A DNA stretch of 64,000 nucleotides. Source: Cymbomonas tetramitiformis. Taxonomy: Eukaryota > Chlorophyta > Pyramimonadophyceae > Pyramimonadales > Pyramimonadaceae. The notes under the pieces were generated by a model that made no database searches, was not told the origin of the DNA, and saw only the letters and a program-made list of their open reading frames with translations. The translations under genes were made by a program, and so were the position numbers. This document shows positions 47,591 through 57,383 of the stretch, piece after piece (the stretch's first letter is position 1; each line of letters starts with the position of its first letter). The DNA lies in contig LGRX02030290.1 in assembly GCA_001247695.2 (NCBI GenBank), positions 1 to 64,000 on the forward strand, written 5' to 3'.

Positions 47591-48091
47591 TGTTATTCCA
47601 GTACATTTCCCTCATTTTTATTCTCGTTTTTTGTTTCCGGTTCGCCTCGTGTTCTGTAATGCACTTCCGTGCTTCTTTGGCCGCTATTTTCTTCTGCTCC
47701 CTTTCCCATTGCTCCCACTCCCTCATCTCCTCTGTCCTGTTGTCGAAGTCCGCCTTTCTCATCTCTTCTGGTACACATTCCCGTGCCTCTATGTCCTTCT
47801 TCCATAGGCTCATATTCAACCTGCATCTGTTTCTTTCCCTGAGGTGCCCATCCCTTTCCTTACGGAGGGTTTTCGGTAAGTGCAGCCTGTGTTTCTCCTC
47901 CGGTGGCGCCGCTGACTTAGGGAGGTTGGTGTTTTGTACTGCCTCTTCCTTTGCCGTCCCCAGTATTCTTGCTACCACTTCCCCCGCATAGTTTATCGCT
48001 TTTCTTTTGTGCCCTATTGTGGTGCTCATTTTTATCATGTCTATTGCCTCCTGCAATTCGTCCTGCAGCTCCCTTGTGTATGCCGTGTACA
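47591..48091 (-). pseudogene. LINE copy 2 fragment between APE and RT
   Basis: Reads YTAYTRELQDELQEAIDMIK through LHLPKTLRKERDGHLRERNR to MREMYWNNIKHYH, matching copy 1 residues just before RT (AYTKELQDEMQEAINGIK). Both ends are insertion points: the PLE at 48092 and LINE copy 1 at 47577-47590. Confidence 0.88.
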
Positions 48092-48816
48092 TTGGCCCTC
48101 GGGCCAGTGCACTGGGGTTGGCTGCCAACCCAGTTGCTTTTCTGAGATGCGTGAGTTACTTGGCTACAACTTCATGACGGCCCTCTTGGGCCTGAGATCT
48201 TCTTTGCAGCCAAGAAATGACCCTTTTGGATGTATGCTTTCTTTGTTCTCTATGCGCAATTAATTTTCCGGTGTTGTATTACGAATGCGTCAGACTTTTT
48301 GACAGATTTTTACGCAAGACAGTCAGCAGTTTGTATGCCAGCTTTTCTCGGTTGGCCGGCTCCTGCGGCCTTGTATTACGAAAGCGTCAGGTTTTTTGAC
48401 AGATTTTTACGTGAGACAGTGCATATCTTACTTATCACAGCCGTCCCACTTGGGGCTGCTGACTGTTTCTGCATATCCGACTACCATATTGCACTAGTGA
48501 CTGGTGAGTTTTCCGTGACTTATTCATCTTTGAAGCCGAACTATTTTAGTTTTTGCAAAGCCTACTGAGGAAGACCTGTTGGCACGGGTCGAAAAGCTTC
48601 TAGGTAGCCAAGCTAAAGCTCCGGTATATTTTTCAGTATCGTTATTTGTACAGAAGTATTTTTTATACATTATTACTTTGGTGCTATTCTTGGGAAACAG
48701 TTTATCACCTGCTTTTTCGAGCCGCGCGACCGGTCGTACTGTGTTGACTTACCTACGTGCTTATTACTTTACCGCACATACCGTTTCTTACAGCGAAAGT
48801 TTTATTATATTAACTT
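48092..48816 (+). repeat. PLE 5' pseudo-LTR
   Basis: 725 bp matching 54402-55125, with one C/T change in 'tttttacg(c/t)aagac' and one T indel in 'ttttttcagtatcg'-like sequence seen by eye. It starts with consecutive palindromes GGCCC-tc-GGGCC, AGTGCACT and GGGTTGG-ctg-CCAACCC. Inside, a ~50-bp subrepeat ('ttgtattacgaa.gcgtcag') occurs at about 48277 and 48370. No gene; the short frames in it are not conserved proteins that I recognise. Confidence 0.92.
48561..48604 (+). ncRNA. Hammerhead-ribozyme-like motif, 5' pseudo-LTR copy
   Basis: Stem I CCTA/TAGG (48561-48564 with 48601-48604); core CTGAGGA (48565-48571), one extra A, stem II GACC...GGTC (48573-48576, 48587-48590), GAA (48591-48593), palindromic stem III AAGCTT (48594-48599) and C17 at 48600, the predicted cleavage position. 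This is the type I layout with a short stem III that could work as a dimer. The extra A between the core and stem II is non-standard. Confidence 0.65.
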
Positions 48817-49005
48817 TTACTTGCAGCAGTTTTTGGGACGTGTTTCGCACGATCTCCCTCGACACTGACTATTCAGATCCAGCGGGCTAGTTCTCTAGGT
48901 ACCGGATCGACGTTTGATCTCACATAAACGTTCAGGAGAAAACAGAAAAAAGAACACAAAAAAAGAAACATATTCAAACTCAAATTTACCATACTAAGTT
49001 CTCTA
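48817..49005 (+). other. PLE leader before ORF1
   Basis: Short non-coding segment. It begins where the two pseudo-LTRs diverge, at 'attaactt|ttacttgcag', which resembles a 3' splice site; the A-rich 'aaaacagaaaaaagaacac' just precedes ORF1. Confidence 0.5.
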
Positions 49006-50253
49006 ATGGCATCACAACAGCAACCACAGCAGGAAGGGACTCAAGTTGGAGTCCCAGCCGCCACGGGATTTATGGCGGCGCCCCAACAAAGTCAGCAGGC
49101 TCCAGTTACTCCAGTTCCACAACCCCAACACGCGATTGGACAGTATACTCCGAATGCTTTTTCTGCATACAACCCAGCCTTCACCACACCCACACCGTCA
49201 ACCCCCAGTACTGGTGGATTGCAGTACCAACTTCCTCTCCAGCAACCAGTGGCGCCGCAGCAGAATGCGGCAGGTTTTCAAGTTAACAATGGACCACCAA
49301 TTGACCCGCGCACCGGTGGCCCTTATGTCTCCCGATTTAAGAAAGATTTTGAGGACGAGAAACAAAAAACTGCAAACCTGGAAGCTCAGATTCAAAAAAT
49401 GGCAGCTGAGCGAGCAGAACTCCAGGCTCAACTACTTCGCGCGGAAAATGCAGTGTCCGAGGCAGAACGGACCGTCCTTTTCGAGAAAAGACTGGCAGAG
49501 GCACTTCAGGCACAGAAGGCGGATGGCAACCTCGCAGCAATGGGAGGGGCACTGGCGGATGCGGCGGGAATTACTCGCGCGAAAAAAGCGGTTCACTTTG
49601 AACCACTGGCAGAGGAGGTGGTGGTGGTTGACGATGAAGGTGTGAAGAAACGGAAGAAGTCGAAGGGCAAGAAGAAGAAGAAGAGGTACAGCAGTTCTGA
49701 TTCCTCCTCGGACAGTGACAGCAGCGCTGACAGGAAGGCACGTCAGCGCCGGAAACGGAAGCAAGGCGCAGAGTTGACCCGCGCCGCCAAATCAATGAGC
49801 GCTGGAAGTGGCGGCGTACGAGGAGGCGGCGGCGGCAGCACTGGTGACAGCCCGGATCCGAAGAACGCCGCTCTTCGTGCGATGCTCAGCGCACAGGAGG
49901 CGGTTCTCACCGCCCAGCGAGAACAAGCCAGACTGGAGGCCGAGGCCCACGCAGCAGCGCTTCACACGGCTGCGGCCTCAGGCGCAGCAGTTCTACCTGC
50001 AGTGACAACCCCGACCGTCCGTACAGGGATCCCACCCCCACCCTCAGTTACTGCGAAGAAGGTGAGCGTGATCGAAGCGAAGGAGATGTCGAGACTTTTC
50101 AGGCTGAAACCGAACTGGGAGGCACTGCGCCTAGAACTTGTGAAATTTCAGGTGGTCGACCCCAGAGCGGCAATGGAGATGACAAAGACTGAGATCCTAT
50201 TGGCAGCAACCGAAGCCCACAATGGGGGCTTCCTCGATCTCCGCAATTTATAG
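49006..50253 (+). CDS. PLE ORF1, coiled-coil/basic protein
   Basis: 415 codons from ATG. The N-terminus is Q/P-rich. A heptad-like coiled coil spans about residues 108-170 (FEDEKQKTANLEAQIQKM...). A strongly basic patch near 207-222 (KKRKKSKGKKKKKR) is followed by a Ser/Asp run and a second basic patch (RKARQRRKRKQ), likely nuclear localisation or RNA binding. A second Ala/Glu-rich helix and a short C-terminal folded segment follow. No enzyme motif. It ends in TAG at 50251-50253, after which the same frame stays open into ORF2. Confidence 0.7.
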   Translation: MASQQQPQQEGTQVGVPAATGFMAAPQQSQQAPVTPVPQPQHAIGQYTPNAFSAYNPAFTTPTPSTPSTGGLQYQLPLQQPVAPQQNAAGFQVNNGPPIDPRTGGPYVSRFKKDFEDEKQKTANLEAQIQKMAAERAELQAQLLRAENAVSEAERTVLFEKRLAEALQAQKADGNLAAMGGALADAAGITRAKKAVHFEPLAEEVVVVDDEGVKKRKKSKGKKKKKRYSSSDSSSDSDSSADRKARQRRKRKQGAELTRAAKSMSAGSGGVRGGGGGSTGDSPDPKNAALRAMLSAQEAVLTAQREQARLEAEAHAAALHTAAASGAAVLPAVTTPTVRTGIPPPPSVTAKKVSVIEAKEMSRLFRLKPNWEALRLELVKFQVVDPRAAMEMTKTEILLAATEAHNGGFLDLRNL

Positions 50254-50286
50254 CGGGGACGCACCCAGCGACAACGGCTAAAAAAA

Positions 50287-53200
50287 GTGCAGGGGATCCT
50301 GCGCTTAGTGGAGGAGGCTGTCGAGGAAGTTGTCGCTGGATGTGAAGGGGAGGGGAGGGAAGGGAAGGTGGAGACGGCTGTTACCTTATCGATGTTTGGT
50401 TCGCTGATGTTCTTGGAGTGGGCCGGAATGCAGCCAAGGTGGTGGCTGCGAAGATTTCTACCGTGGTGGGATGCACTGACGGTGGAGGATTTACGTAGCT
50501 GGTTTTCAGGGGGGGCGCGCTACGGGACTTATGTCCTAGCGTCAATGGGATCGCGGAAGACTTATGTTGGGAAGTTTTGGTCGGGACCTAGGGCGAGATT
50601 GCTGGCGCACTTCAACACTGCGCTGGACCCTGCGAGAAAGGGAGGGAAGAGGCTGTATGGTGGGCTGAGGGCGAGGGGACTGCATACTTATTTTATGTTG
50701 CCACTGAGAACGTACAGGGGGCAGTCTGACTGCAACGCGGACGAGAAGCTTATTATTGCGAGGACACAGAAGCTTGGGGACACTTTGAACACGGTGGGCG
50801 TGCGAAACCGTAGAGTGTCGGCGGGCCGCACATATTATCGCATGACGTGTCGACGTCGACGCCGAGCCGCCGCTCGACTTGGTTCTCGCAGGAACATGTG
50901 GCACAGAGCCGCGGGTGACGGTCGCTGGAGGGCAAAGTACGGAAGCACAGAAACTCAGGGCTACTCGGGTGGTGCGCTGCACCTTGCACTTCGTCGATTG
51001 TCGAAGGGCGAGGCGCTCTGCGAGGGGGAGTGGGACCTGCAGAGCACAGCTGGGGTCTGGAACTTCACGGACTGGGCAGCAGTGAAGCTGAAGTATGGCC
51101 AGTCGCAGGCAGTGCTTTTGGACGAGACAGGAGAGACAGCACTGCAGCAGACTCTCAGCCAGCTCCTCCCAGTACTTAGGAGGGACAATGCCAGGCTTCG
51201 ACTGCTGTCGATCGTGGTTACAGACTCAGACCGATGGGCTCAGCGAGAGGTAAAGCAGCTGGTGAGACGCCCGAAACAGGCATGGAGGAGAGTCCCCAAG
51301 TACACCCTTGACAGACTCGTGCGATTATGGCAGTCAGCGCCCTCAGTCACAGACAAGAAGCAGCTTGCCAGGATCAGAACTTCCTTAGCGGCCACCGCGA
51401 AGAAGTCCCATGATTTTATTTTCAGACACTCTTTTATCTGCAGAGTTCGTTTTCCAGAGGCTCTTAACACGTCAGTAATGAAAGGGTTTCTTCTCCAGTG
51501 CGTCGATGCGAAGTTTGCCGAGGGAGCTACGAGAAATTTCGTTCGCAGAAGAGTGCGGGTGGTAAGAACGGCCAAACGCAAGATCTCTGATGTGTTCTGC
51601 AACCTTAGCAAAGTTTCTTTATGTACTGATAATGCTTATTGCCGATGTGACAGACTGAGTGCGGATCTGCCCCGCCGGAATGGGCACGTGTGCTTTCGCA
51701 CTACCGAACTTTCGGGGGAATTCCTGCCACTTAACAGGAGCTTGCGCGACACTCCAGCGCAGATCGAAGAGACGGCTGATTTTTTGCTCGCGAGTACTAC
51801 CGATTTTCTTAGTCAACTCACCTTCTTTGAAACGGTTTCAACTGCAGCGATTCGGAGGCTTCTCCCCTGGCAATGCTCTGTGGACGGCGGTGCTCGAGTT
51901 ACTGTGATTGAAAACTTTTCTGACGAGACCTTTTTTGTAGCAGTTTGCGGTGCTGAGGGACTGAAGGTCCAAGTGACCTGGCACAGATTTATTTTTCTGC
52001 TTAAGCGACTCGATGCCTGCGGTGTTGCTCGGGGTCGGACAAAGACAGCAGTGACAGAGCTTATCCGCGAGCTGGTGCGGAGACTGTGTGCCTGGTCGCA
52101 GCTTGTTACGCAGGATTACTGGATTACACCTTACTTTGTTCAGGACGCGATTCGCTTCTGTTTTTCACTGCTTGATGAGCTTTTTGCCTCGCCGCTAGAC
52201 GTCAACCTGAACAGCGCAATGTTTTGCACCCCATATAGCGAGGACACTATTTTCGGAGCTGTTGACAATGCTTACAGAATTTTATGGCACGTTCTTGCCC
52301 TCGGGAATCCTATCTATACAGTGATGTCACATATTCGCAGGTGTATTGCCCACGCGATTCTTTCCGCACGCACGACACGAAAACCCGTTCGAATTGTGCT
52401 CGTGGTTCCATACTGGGAGCGGTGGGATGAGTGTGATGGGGTTGAACTGGTGTGCTTGTTGCAAAAGAAGAAGTTCAAATTCTTGGCTCCGCAGAGCGCT
52501 CTAGGCTTCACTGATCGGTCGACAGGAGCAAAGTTCGACGTGGGTATTCTCTTGATCCAGAACAGAGCCGCGGCGAAGCTGAAACCAGTTACTGATCAGG
52601 GACTTTCCAGACTTTCTAGAGTAGTGGCGAGTTCGGTCGATGACCGGGGCGTGATGTATTCGGCTGAGTGGGGTTTGGACTTCTGCTGGAGGTTGGCTAT
52701 GCAGGTCCGTCCACAGGCTCGTGGATTTGCGGAGGAGGGCCGGGTCTTGGATCGTTTTCGAAAGCTAATGAAGGGAGGTGTGGCGGCGGGACTCCTCCTG
52801 CAATCTTTTGGCGGGGACGTTGCTGCGGCGGTGATGAAAGTGGCGGGTAATGAGAAGCAAGCTGCTACCAAAACCGGCGGGATCCCGGCCCTGACAGACG
52901 TTTGGCAACTGGCGACGAAGATGTCTGGCTTGGCTCGGGGACCACTTGACAGGAACGTCGCGGTGGGATTTGGCGTGTGCTGCCAGGTCTACCAAGGCTG
53001 GCTCCGTGAGGAACGTGACGGCGGAGGCTATGAGAGGGTGACAATGGAGAGTGTGGAAGTTGTGAGGAAGATGCGGCTGAGTTTCAGAGCGGCGGGACTT
53101 GATCAGGTGGCAACGTTTTTCACTGATGGCGCTTTCGGTACGCTCTATCTGCTGCTGAAGCACAAGGATTCCTCGTTGTGGGAGAAGAGGCGCCCGGTGG

Positions 53201-54282
53201 TTCCTTGCTTTGCCTCACCGGACAGAATGCTTCAAAACCGGGTTGGCAGAGCACTGTGCTTCCTGATTGGCGGGCTGACGGGACACTTCAACGTGGCGGC
53301 TACGCAGGAAATTGTTGGACGGCTCTCTTTGTTTAACTCGGCGATCGAGGCTGGGGACACAGTGATGGCGGCCGGGTTCGATGTGAAAGAGATGTATGTG
53401 AGACTGAGGCCGTCTGTGATGCTCTCAGCGGCTGAGCTAGTTGTGACCACGGCGATGAAGGAGTGTGCAGGAATTTTGGTGAACACAAGAGGCAGGAAGG
53501 GAGTGTCTTGGTACGAGGCAGGCACCCCGAGGCGAGTGGCTGTGAGAATGACGGCGGCTCATATTCTGGCCGGAGTGAGGTTTATCCTTGACAACGGCTT
53601 CCTATTTGTCGGCGGACACCTGGTGAGGCAGACTTGTGGCATAGGAATTGGTGGCGGCGCCAGCCCGGGATTGGCGCAGTGTGTGTGTGTCTACGGCGAG
53701 CGGCAATGGACACAATCACTCGGGGCGGATCGGAGACTGACGGGCGTGAAAATCGTGGGCACGCGGCTGATGGACGATTGCCTTCTTTTGGTCACGGGCA
53801 ACGGCGATGCGTACAGCGGGGCACTGGATGAGATGCGACGAGTGTTTGGCGGGTATCTTCAGGATTGTTACCCGGAAGGCGTGACAGTGGAGCAAACCTC
53901 CGAGGGTCTTAGTTGGGTGTTCTGCGGAATGTTGCTTTCGGTGGACACGTGCGGGGTCCGGGCAAAGTCGATCACTAAGAATGTCCAGGCGGGAGCGAGC
54001 TCGGGACAGTTGGCCTTCTTCCCGTTTGTGGCTTTTGACTCTGACAGTGGCCGGGTGCAAAAAATGGCGAGTACTCTTAATGCCCTCTACAGGATTGAGA
54101 GGCACTGCACGGAGGACCACTTGAAGGCTGCGGCGATCGTGGATGTGCTTCGGGAGCTGAGATGGCAGGGCTACCCAAAAGGCTGGCTCTTCGAGGCGAT
54201 CGAGAAAATGGTGGCTAGGTCCCCTCTCGGCTTCTGGAATCGGCTGCACAAAAGGCTTGAGTTGGCTGGGATGAGGCTTTGA
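50287..54282 (+). CDS. PLE ORF2: GIY-YIG endonuclease plus Penelope-type reverse transcriptase
   Basis: 1,331 codons as listed from GTG; the frame is open back to the ORF1 TAG. Residues ~76-165 are GIY-YIG-like: GTYVLAS, KTYVGKF, GPRARLLAHFN, LRARGLHTYFML, ADEKLIIARTQ and LNTVGVRN, giving the expected Tyr, Tyr, Arg, His, Glu and Asn positions. A ~750-residue middle region with scattered Cys/His is unassigned. RT motifs lie at ~1029 (AAGFDVKEMYVRLR, like PLE FDVKSLYT), ~1115 (GIGIGGGASPGLAQ) and ~1161 (TRLMDDCLLLV, catalytic DD). It is longer than usual PLE proteins. The GIY-YIG domain nicks target DNA in this family. Confidence 0.82.
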   Translation: MQGILRLVEEAVEEVVAGCEGEGREGKVETAVTLSMFGSLMFLEWAGMQPRWWLRRFLPWWDALTVEDLRSWFSGGARYGTYVLASMGSRKTYVGKFWSGPRARLLAHFNTALDPARKGGKRLYGGLRARGLHTYFMLPLRTYRGQSDCNADEKLIIARTQKLGDTLNTVGVRNRRVSAGRTYYRMTCRRRRRAAARLGSRRNMWHRAAGDGRWRAKYGSTETQGYSGGALHLALRRLSKGEALCEGEWDLQSTAGVWNFTDWAAVKLKYGQSQAVLLDETGETALQQTLSQLLPVLRRDNARLRLLSIVVTDSDRWAQREVKQLVRRPKQAWRRVPKYTLDRLVRLWQSAPSVTDKKQLARIRTSLAATAKKSHDFIFRHSFICRVRFPEALNTSVMKGFLLQCVDAKFAEGATRNFVRRRVRVVRTAKRKISDVFCNLSKVSLCTDNAYCRCDRLSADLPRRNGHVCFRTTELSGEFLPLNRSLRDTPAQIEETADFLLASTTDFLSQLTFFETVSTAAIRRLLPWQCSVDGGARVTVIENFSDETFFVAVCGAEGLKVQVTWHRFIFLLKRLDACGVARGRTKTAVTELIRELVRRLCAWSQLVTQDYWITPYFVQDAIRFCFSLLDELFASPLDVNLNSAMFCTPYSEDTIFGAVDNAYRILWHVLALGNPIYTVMSHIRRCIAHAILSARTTRKPVRIVLVVPYWERWDECDGVELVCLLQKKKFKFLAPQSALGFTDRSTGAKFDVGILLIQNRAAAKLKPVTDQGLSRLSRVVASSVDDRGVMYSAEWGLDFCWRLAMQVRPQARGFAEEGRVLDRFRKLMKGGVAAGLLLQSFGGDVAAAVMKVAGNEKQAATKTGGIPALTDVWQLATKMSGLARGPLDRNVAVGFGVCCQVYQGWLREERDGGGYERVTMESVEVVRKMRLSFRAAGLDQVATFFTDGAFGTLYLLLKHKDSSLWEKRRPVVPCFASPDRMLQNRVGRALCFLIGGLTGHFNVAATQEIVGRLSLFNSAIEAGDTVMAAGFDVKEMYVRLRPSVMLSAAELVVTTAMKECAGILVNTRGRKGVSWYEAGTPRRVAVRMTAAHILAGVRFILDNGFLFVGGHLVRQTCGIGIGGGASPGLAQCVCVYGERQWTQSLGADRRLTGVKIVGTRLMDDCLLLVTGNGDAYSGALDEMRRVFGGYLQDCYPEGVTVEQTSEGLSWVFCGMLLSVDTCGVRAKSITKNVQAGASSGQLAFFPFVAFDSDSGRVQKMASTLNALYRIERHCTEDHLKAAAIVDVLRELRWQGYPKGWLFEAIEKMVARSPLGFWNRLHKRLELAGMRL

Positions 54283-54401
54283 GAACCCTTCAGCAGACGT
54301 GGTAATTTGAGTGCCCCCTCACGGGGGTAATGGAGCAGACTACAGGGTGGTGAGTGGTGTGATCCAGCTGATGGTGGTAGCTGGACCGGGTCTGCGGGTG
54401 G
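54283..54401 (+). other. PLE 3' spacer with two hairpins
   Basis: Between the ORF2 stop and the 3' pseudo-LTR: CCCCC-tca-CGGGGG-type hairpin near 54312-54328 and TCCAGCT...AGCTGGA near 54361-54385. Function unknown. Confidence 0.55.
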
Positions 54402-55125
54402 TTGGCCCTCGGGCCAGTGCACTGGGGTTGGCTGCCAACCCAGTTGCTTTTCTGAGATGCGTGAGTTACTTGGCTACAACTTCATGACGGCCCTCTTGGG
54501 CCTGAGATCTTCTTTGCAGCCAAGAAATGACCCTTTTGGATGTATGCTTTCTTTGTTCTCTATGCGCAATTAATTTTCCGGTGTTGTATTACGAATGCGT
54601 CAGACTTTTTGACAGATTTTTACGTAAGACAGTCAGCAGTTTGTATGCCAGCTTTTCTCGGTTGGCCGGCTCCTGCGGCCTTGTATTACGAAAGCGTCAG
54701 GTTTTTTGACAGATTTTTACGTGAGACAGTGCATATCTTACTTATCACAGCCGTCCCACTTGGGGCTGCTGACTGTTTCTGCATATCCGACTACCATATT
54801 GCACTAGTGACTGGTGAGTTTTCCGTGACTTATTCATCTTTGAAGCCGAACTATTTTAGTTTTTGCAAAGCCTACTGAGGAAGACCTGTTGGCACGGGTC
54901 GAAAAGCTTCTAGGTAGCCAAGCTAAAGCTCCGGTATATTTTCAGTATCGTTATTTGTACAGAAGTATTTTTTATACATTATTACTTTGGTGCTATTCTT
55001 GGGAAACAGTTTATCACCTGCTTTTTCGAGCCGCGCGACCGGTCGTACTGTGTTGACTTACCTACGTGCTTATTACTTTACCGCACATACCGTTTCTTAC
55101 AGCGAAAGTTTTATTATATTAACTT
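54402..55125 (+). repeat. PLE 3' pseudo-LTR
   Basis: 724 bp, near-identical to 48092-48816. It ends at 'attaactt', then LINE copy 2 resumes with 'gcctcagagtgg'. Confidence 0.92.
54871..54914 (+). ncRNA. Hammerhead-ribozyme-like motif, 3' pseudo-LTR copy
   Basis: Identical to the motif at 48561-48604, with predicted cleavage after C54910. Two copies 6,310 bp apart would release a unit-length RNA spanning one repeat plus the interior. Confidence 0.65.
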
Positions 55126-57049
55126 GCCTCAGAGTGGCTCCTTCCTTCTCGGTCAGGGGTAGTCTTAGCCTGTCCGCTTTAGCCCTTCGTTGTAGTTGTG
55201 CCGTTGGACGGTGGGTACCCTAGGCCTTCAGGTCCAATTGAGCGGTGCATATCATTTTATGGTCACTTGTGTGAAGTTCAGTAAGCTCCCTTTGCGTGGG
55301 TTGCGTGTAATACTTCTGTTCGGCCCTGCTGGCTAGCATTCTGTCTATGTTTCTCCTGTTGTGCCAGGTCAGTGTTGTTTCCCTTGAACCCCCTACATCT
55401 GTTAGCCCCGTTGCATCAAGTACCTTGTTCCATTCCCTGTCTCTGCTATTCCTCGGTTCTCCGGTCGTGGCATTCAAGTCCCCGCACACAAGGACAGTTT
55501 CGTCTTCATTGCCTTCACTGGCGGAGGTTACCATTTGCACGTACTCTCGTATACCCTTCCTGGCCTCACTTCTGGTGCGTTCCTCTTGGTACCCTTCCTC
55601 GCTTGCAGTCTCCTTTCCTTCCACTGGGTAGTATACTCCAATCAGGTGTATGTATTTCTGCCCCGGGAAGTGCAGCATCGTATGAGTGAGTACTCCCTGT
55701 AGGTGTGGGACTTTTACTTCCGTATAATTGTGCGGCTTTGCGTGTTCCCCCCTGAGTATGACTGCTAGCCCAGCTGTCTGGTGTTCCTCCTTCGCATCAC
55801 CTCTTCCCGGCGCGCTGGTGCATATATTGGACCGCAGGCTGTCTCTGAAGTGCCTTTTTATTTCATCGTTTGCAGTTTTTGTCTCCGTAATCACCGCTAC
55901 ATCAATGTCCCACCTTTCCATTTGTTCTTCCAGTTCATACAAGGAGTGCCTTGACCCTTGAATGTTCCATGTGAGGAACGTTATTGTGTGCTGCTGTCCG
56001 TCTGTCATTTTTTCCCCGTCTAAGTCCTCCGCTTTCGGCATGCCCCCTCCCCAATATTTCCTTGCTTCAGGGGACCCCTTCACTTCTTCACTGTTTTCTT
56101 TGTTCGGTTGGGACGGCGCTCTAATGTCTCCGAGGGACCCTTCAGCTTCCTCATTGTCCCTTTCGTTTATTTTTGTTGGTGTATCAGTCGGCGGGTTTCT
56201 CTTGGTGCTTGTGGGAGGTCGTAGCTTTTTCCTTACTACCGTTCTTTCTTCCTCCTTTAATCTTTCATTTGCTTGTTCTGCGCTTTCCGGACAGAACTGT
56301 AGCGTAGTCTGGACTAGCCTGTCCGTGGGGTTTGTGCTCTTTTCTTCCGTTGCTTCACCTGTGGCCTGTTGTTCCATGGTGAGCTCCCTGCTGCCATCCA
56401 TCCGTCCTTCATCGCGTTTCGTGTCCTCCTCAGTCGGCCCGGTTGTTTGTCCCGTCATCGGCCACGTCTCTCGAAGCTCCCCCTGTGCTTGTGCCGTATT
56501 TATAATCCCGAGCTTGAAGTGCCCTGGTTTGCCATCAACATGCCAGTATTTCCAGCTTCCCGCCACTCGCACCGCCTGCTCCCCCTGGCTGAATTTTTCC
56601 CATTCTGGTGGTGTGCTATGTGTCGTTAGTCCACTGTAGTGCACCTTCTGCAAGTCATAAGCTTCTCTCAGTAGGGTCCAAACATCTACAGCTATCAGTA
56701 GTTCGTCCTGTTTTTCTATTCCCCCAGCAGGTAGCCACACGTGCGCCTGCATGTCTCGGTGTGTCATTGTGAACATCACCATTACCCATTTTCCCTTATC
56801 TTTAATTGCTATTTGGGTCCGGCCGTCTGTCATCAGCTTTTCCATTGTTTCGCTTATAAGGGTATCGGTTTCTTGCTGTAGCGCACGGAGTGCTTCCTCG
56901 ACTCCCATTATTGTCTGTATGCCGACCCCTTGTTGTCGCATCATGTTCTCCACTTGCTCCCTTGTGTAGTCCCTCGCCATTCCCCTCATGAAGGCATCCG
57001 CCGCACATGGTCCTCGAACTTGTTCTTTTTGTGTTCCAGTCTTTTTTAT
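55126..57049 (-). pseudogene. LINE copy 2: middle region and APE endonuclease
   Basis: Starts, by homology, near 57049 (IKKTGTQKEQVRGPCAADAF) and contains the unassigned middle region (GRTQIAIKDKGKWVM, HVWLPAGGIEKQDELLIAVD), then APE: LTWNIQGSRHSLYELEEQ, VITETKT, VCGDLNATTGEP, RRNIDRMLASR, TSDHKMI. A TAG at 55220-55222 replaces the Trp of KAWGTHRPT in copy 1. Homology continues past the stop to LPLTEKEGATLR at the PLE junction. The frame upstream of about 57049 (MVFWVDLDEP...) is antisense to the next LINE and is not part of this gene. Confidence 0.85.
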
Positions 57050-57383
57050 CCGAACACACACTTCTCGCGAAGCCGCCTGAGCGTGCCACCTAGTCCGAGC
57101 CGCGGACCCAAAAATAATTTTCAAAAATACGATTTTGTTACTAACTGTGCTCGCAGGATGCATTAACGGCACCACTGAGAACACTCTAACGGCACCATGG
57201 TGGACGACGCAACGGCCACATACAGATTCGGCCCGCCCGCACCCCACATGCCACATTGCTGACTCGCACCCTACGCAAGCTAACGGTTTTTTGTACCCGC
57301 AGGGTGAAAATACGCTCCAAAACAAGTCCGTACAACACTCGAAAACAACCCTCCAGCACACCAAACTCATTTTCGCGAGAAAT
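57050..57383. other. Junction between LINE copy 2 and the plus-strand LINE; no gene
   Basis: Holds the 5' truncation point of LINE copy 2 and the presumed 5' UTR of the LINE that follows. The frame upstream of 57384 is open but lacks an ATG. No LTR, promoter or target duplication could be identified. Confidence 0.5.

Larger units (their letters stand above)
48092..55125 (+). mobile_element. Penelope-like element with terminal direct repeats and N-terminal GIY-YIG
   Basis: 7,034 bp bounded by ~725-bp direct repeats (pseudo-LTRs). It contains ORF1 and a GIY-YIG/RT ORF2 joined in one phase by a single TAG. Each repeat carries a hammerhead-like motif, a feature known for PLE pseudo-LTRs. It is inserted antisense into LINE copy 2 between APE and RT (LPLTEKEGATLR | YTAYTREL), with about ten target bases seemingly lost and no clear duplication. 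GIY-YIG upstream of RT matches the permuted Chlamys/Naiad-type PLEs. Confidence 0.85.
26813..57049 (-). mobile_element. Giant LINE copy 2 (5'-truncated, twice interrupted)
   Basis: Fragments at 57049-55126, 48091-47591, 33578-31468 and ~31450-26901 read consecutively as one LINE homologous to copy 1: middle region, APE, RT, chromo-like, PCIF1-like, RNase H and C-terminal endonuclease. Homology to copy 1 stops near 57049, so about a third of the protein is missing, as expected for incomplete target-primed reverse transcription. Defects are a TAG replacing Trp at 55220-55222 and a frameshift near 31480. It lies about 75 bp after the chromovirus stop. No target duplication was found. Confidence 0.85.

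Noticed and set aside
26813..57060. Target-site duplication for LINE copy 2
   Set aside because: Sequences next to the tail (about 26800-26812) and next to the 5' truncation (about 57050) share no convincing repeat.
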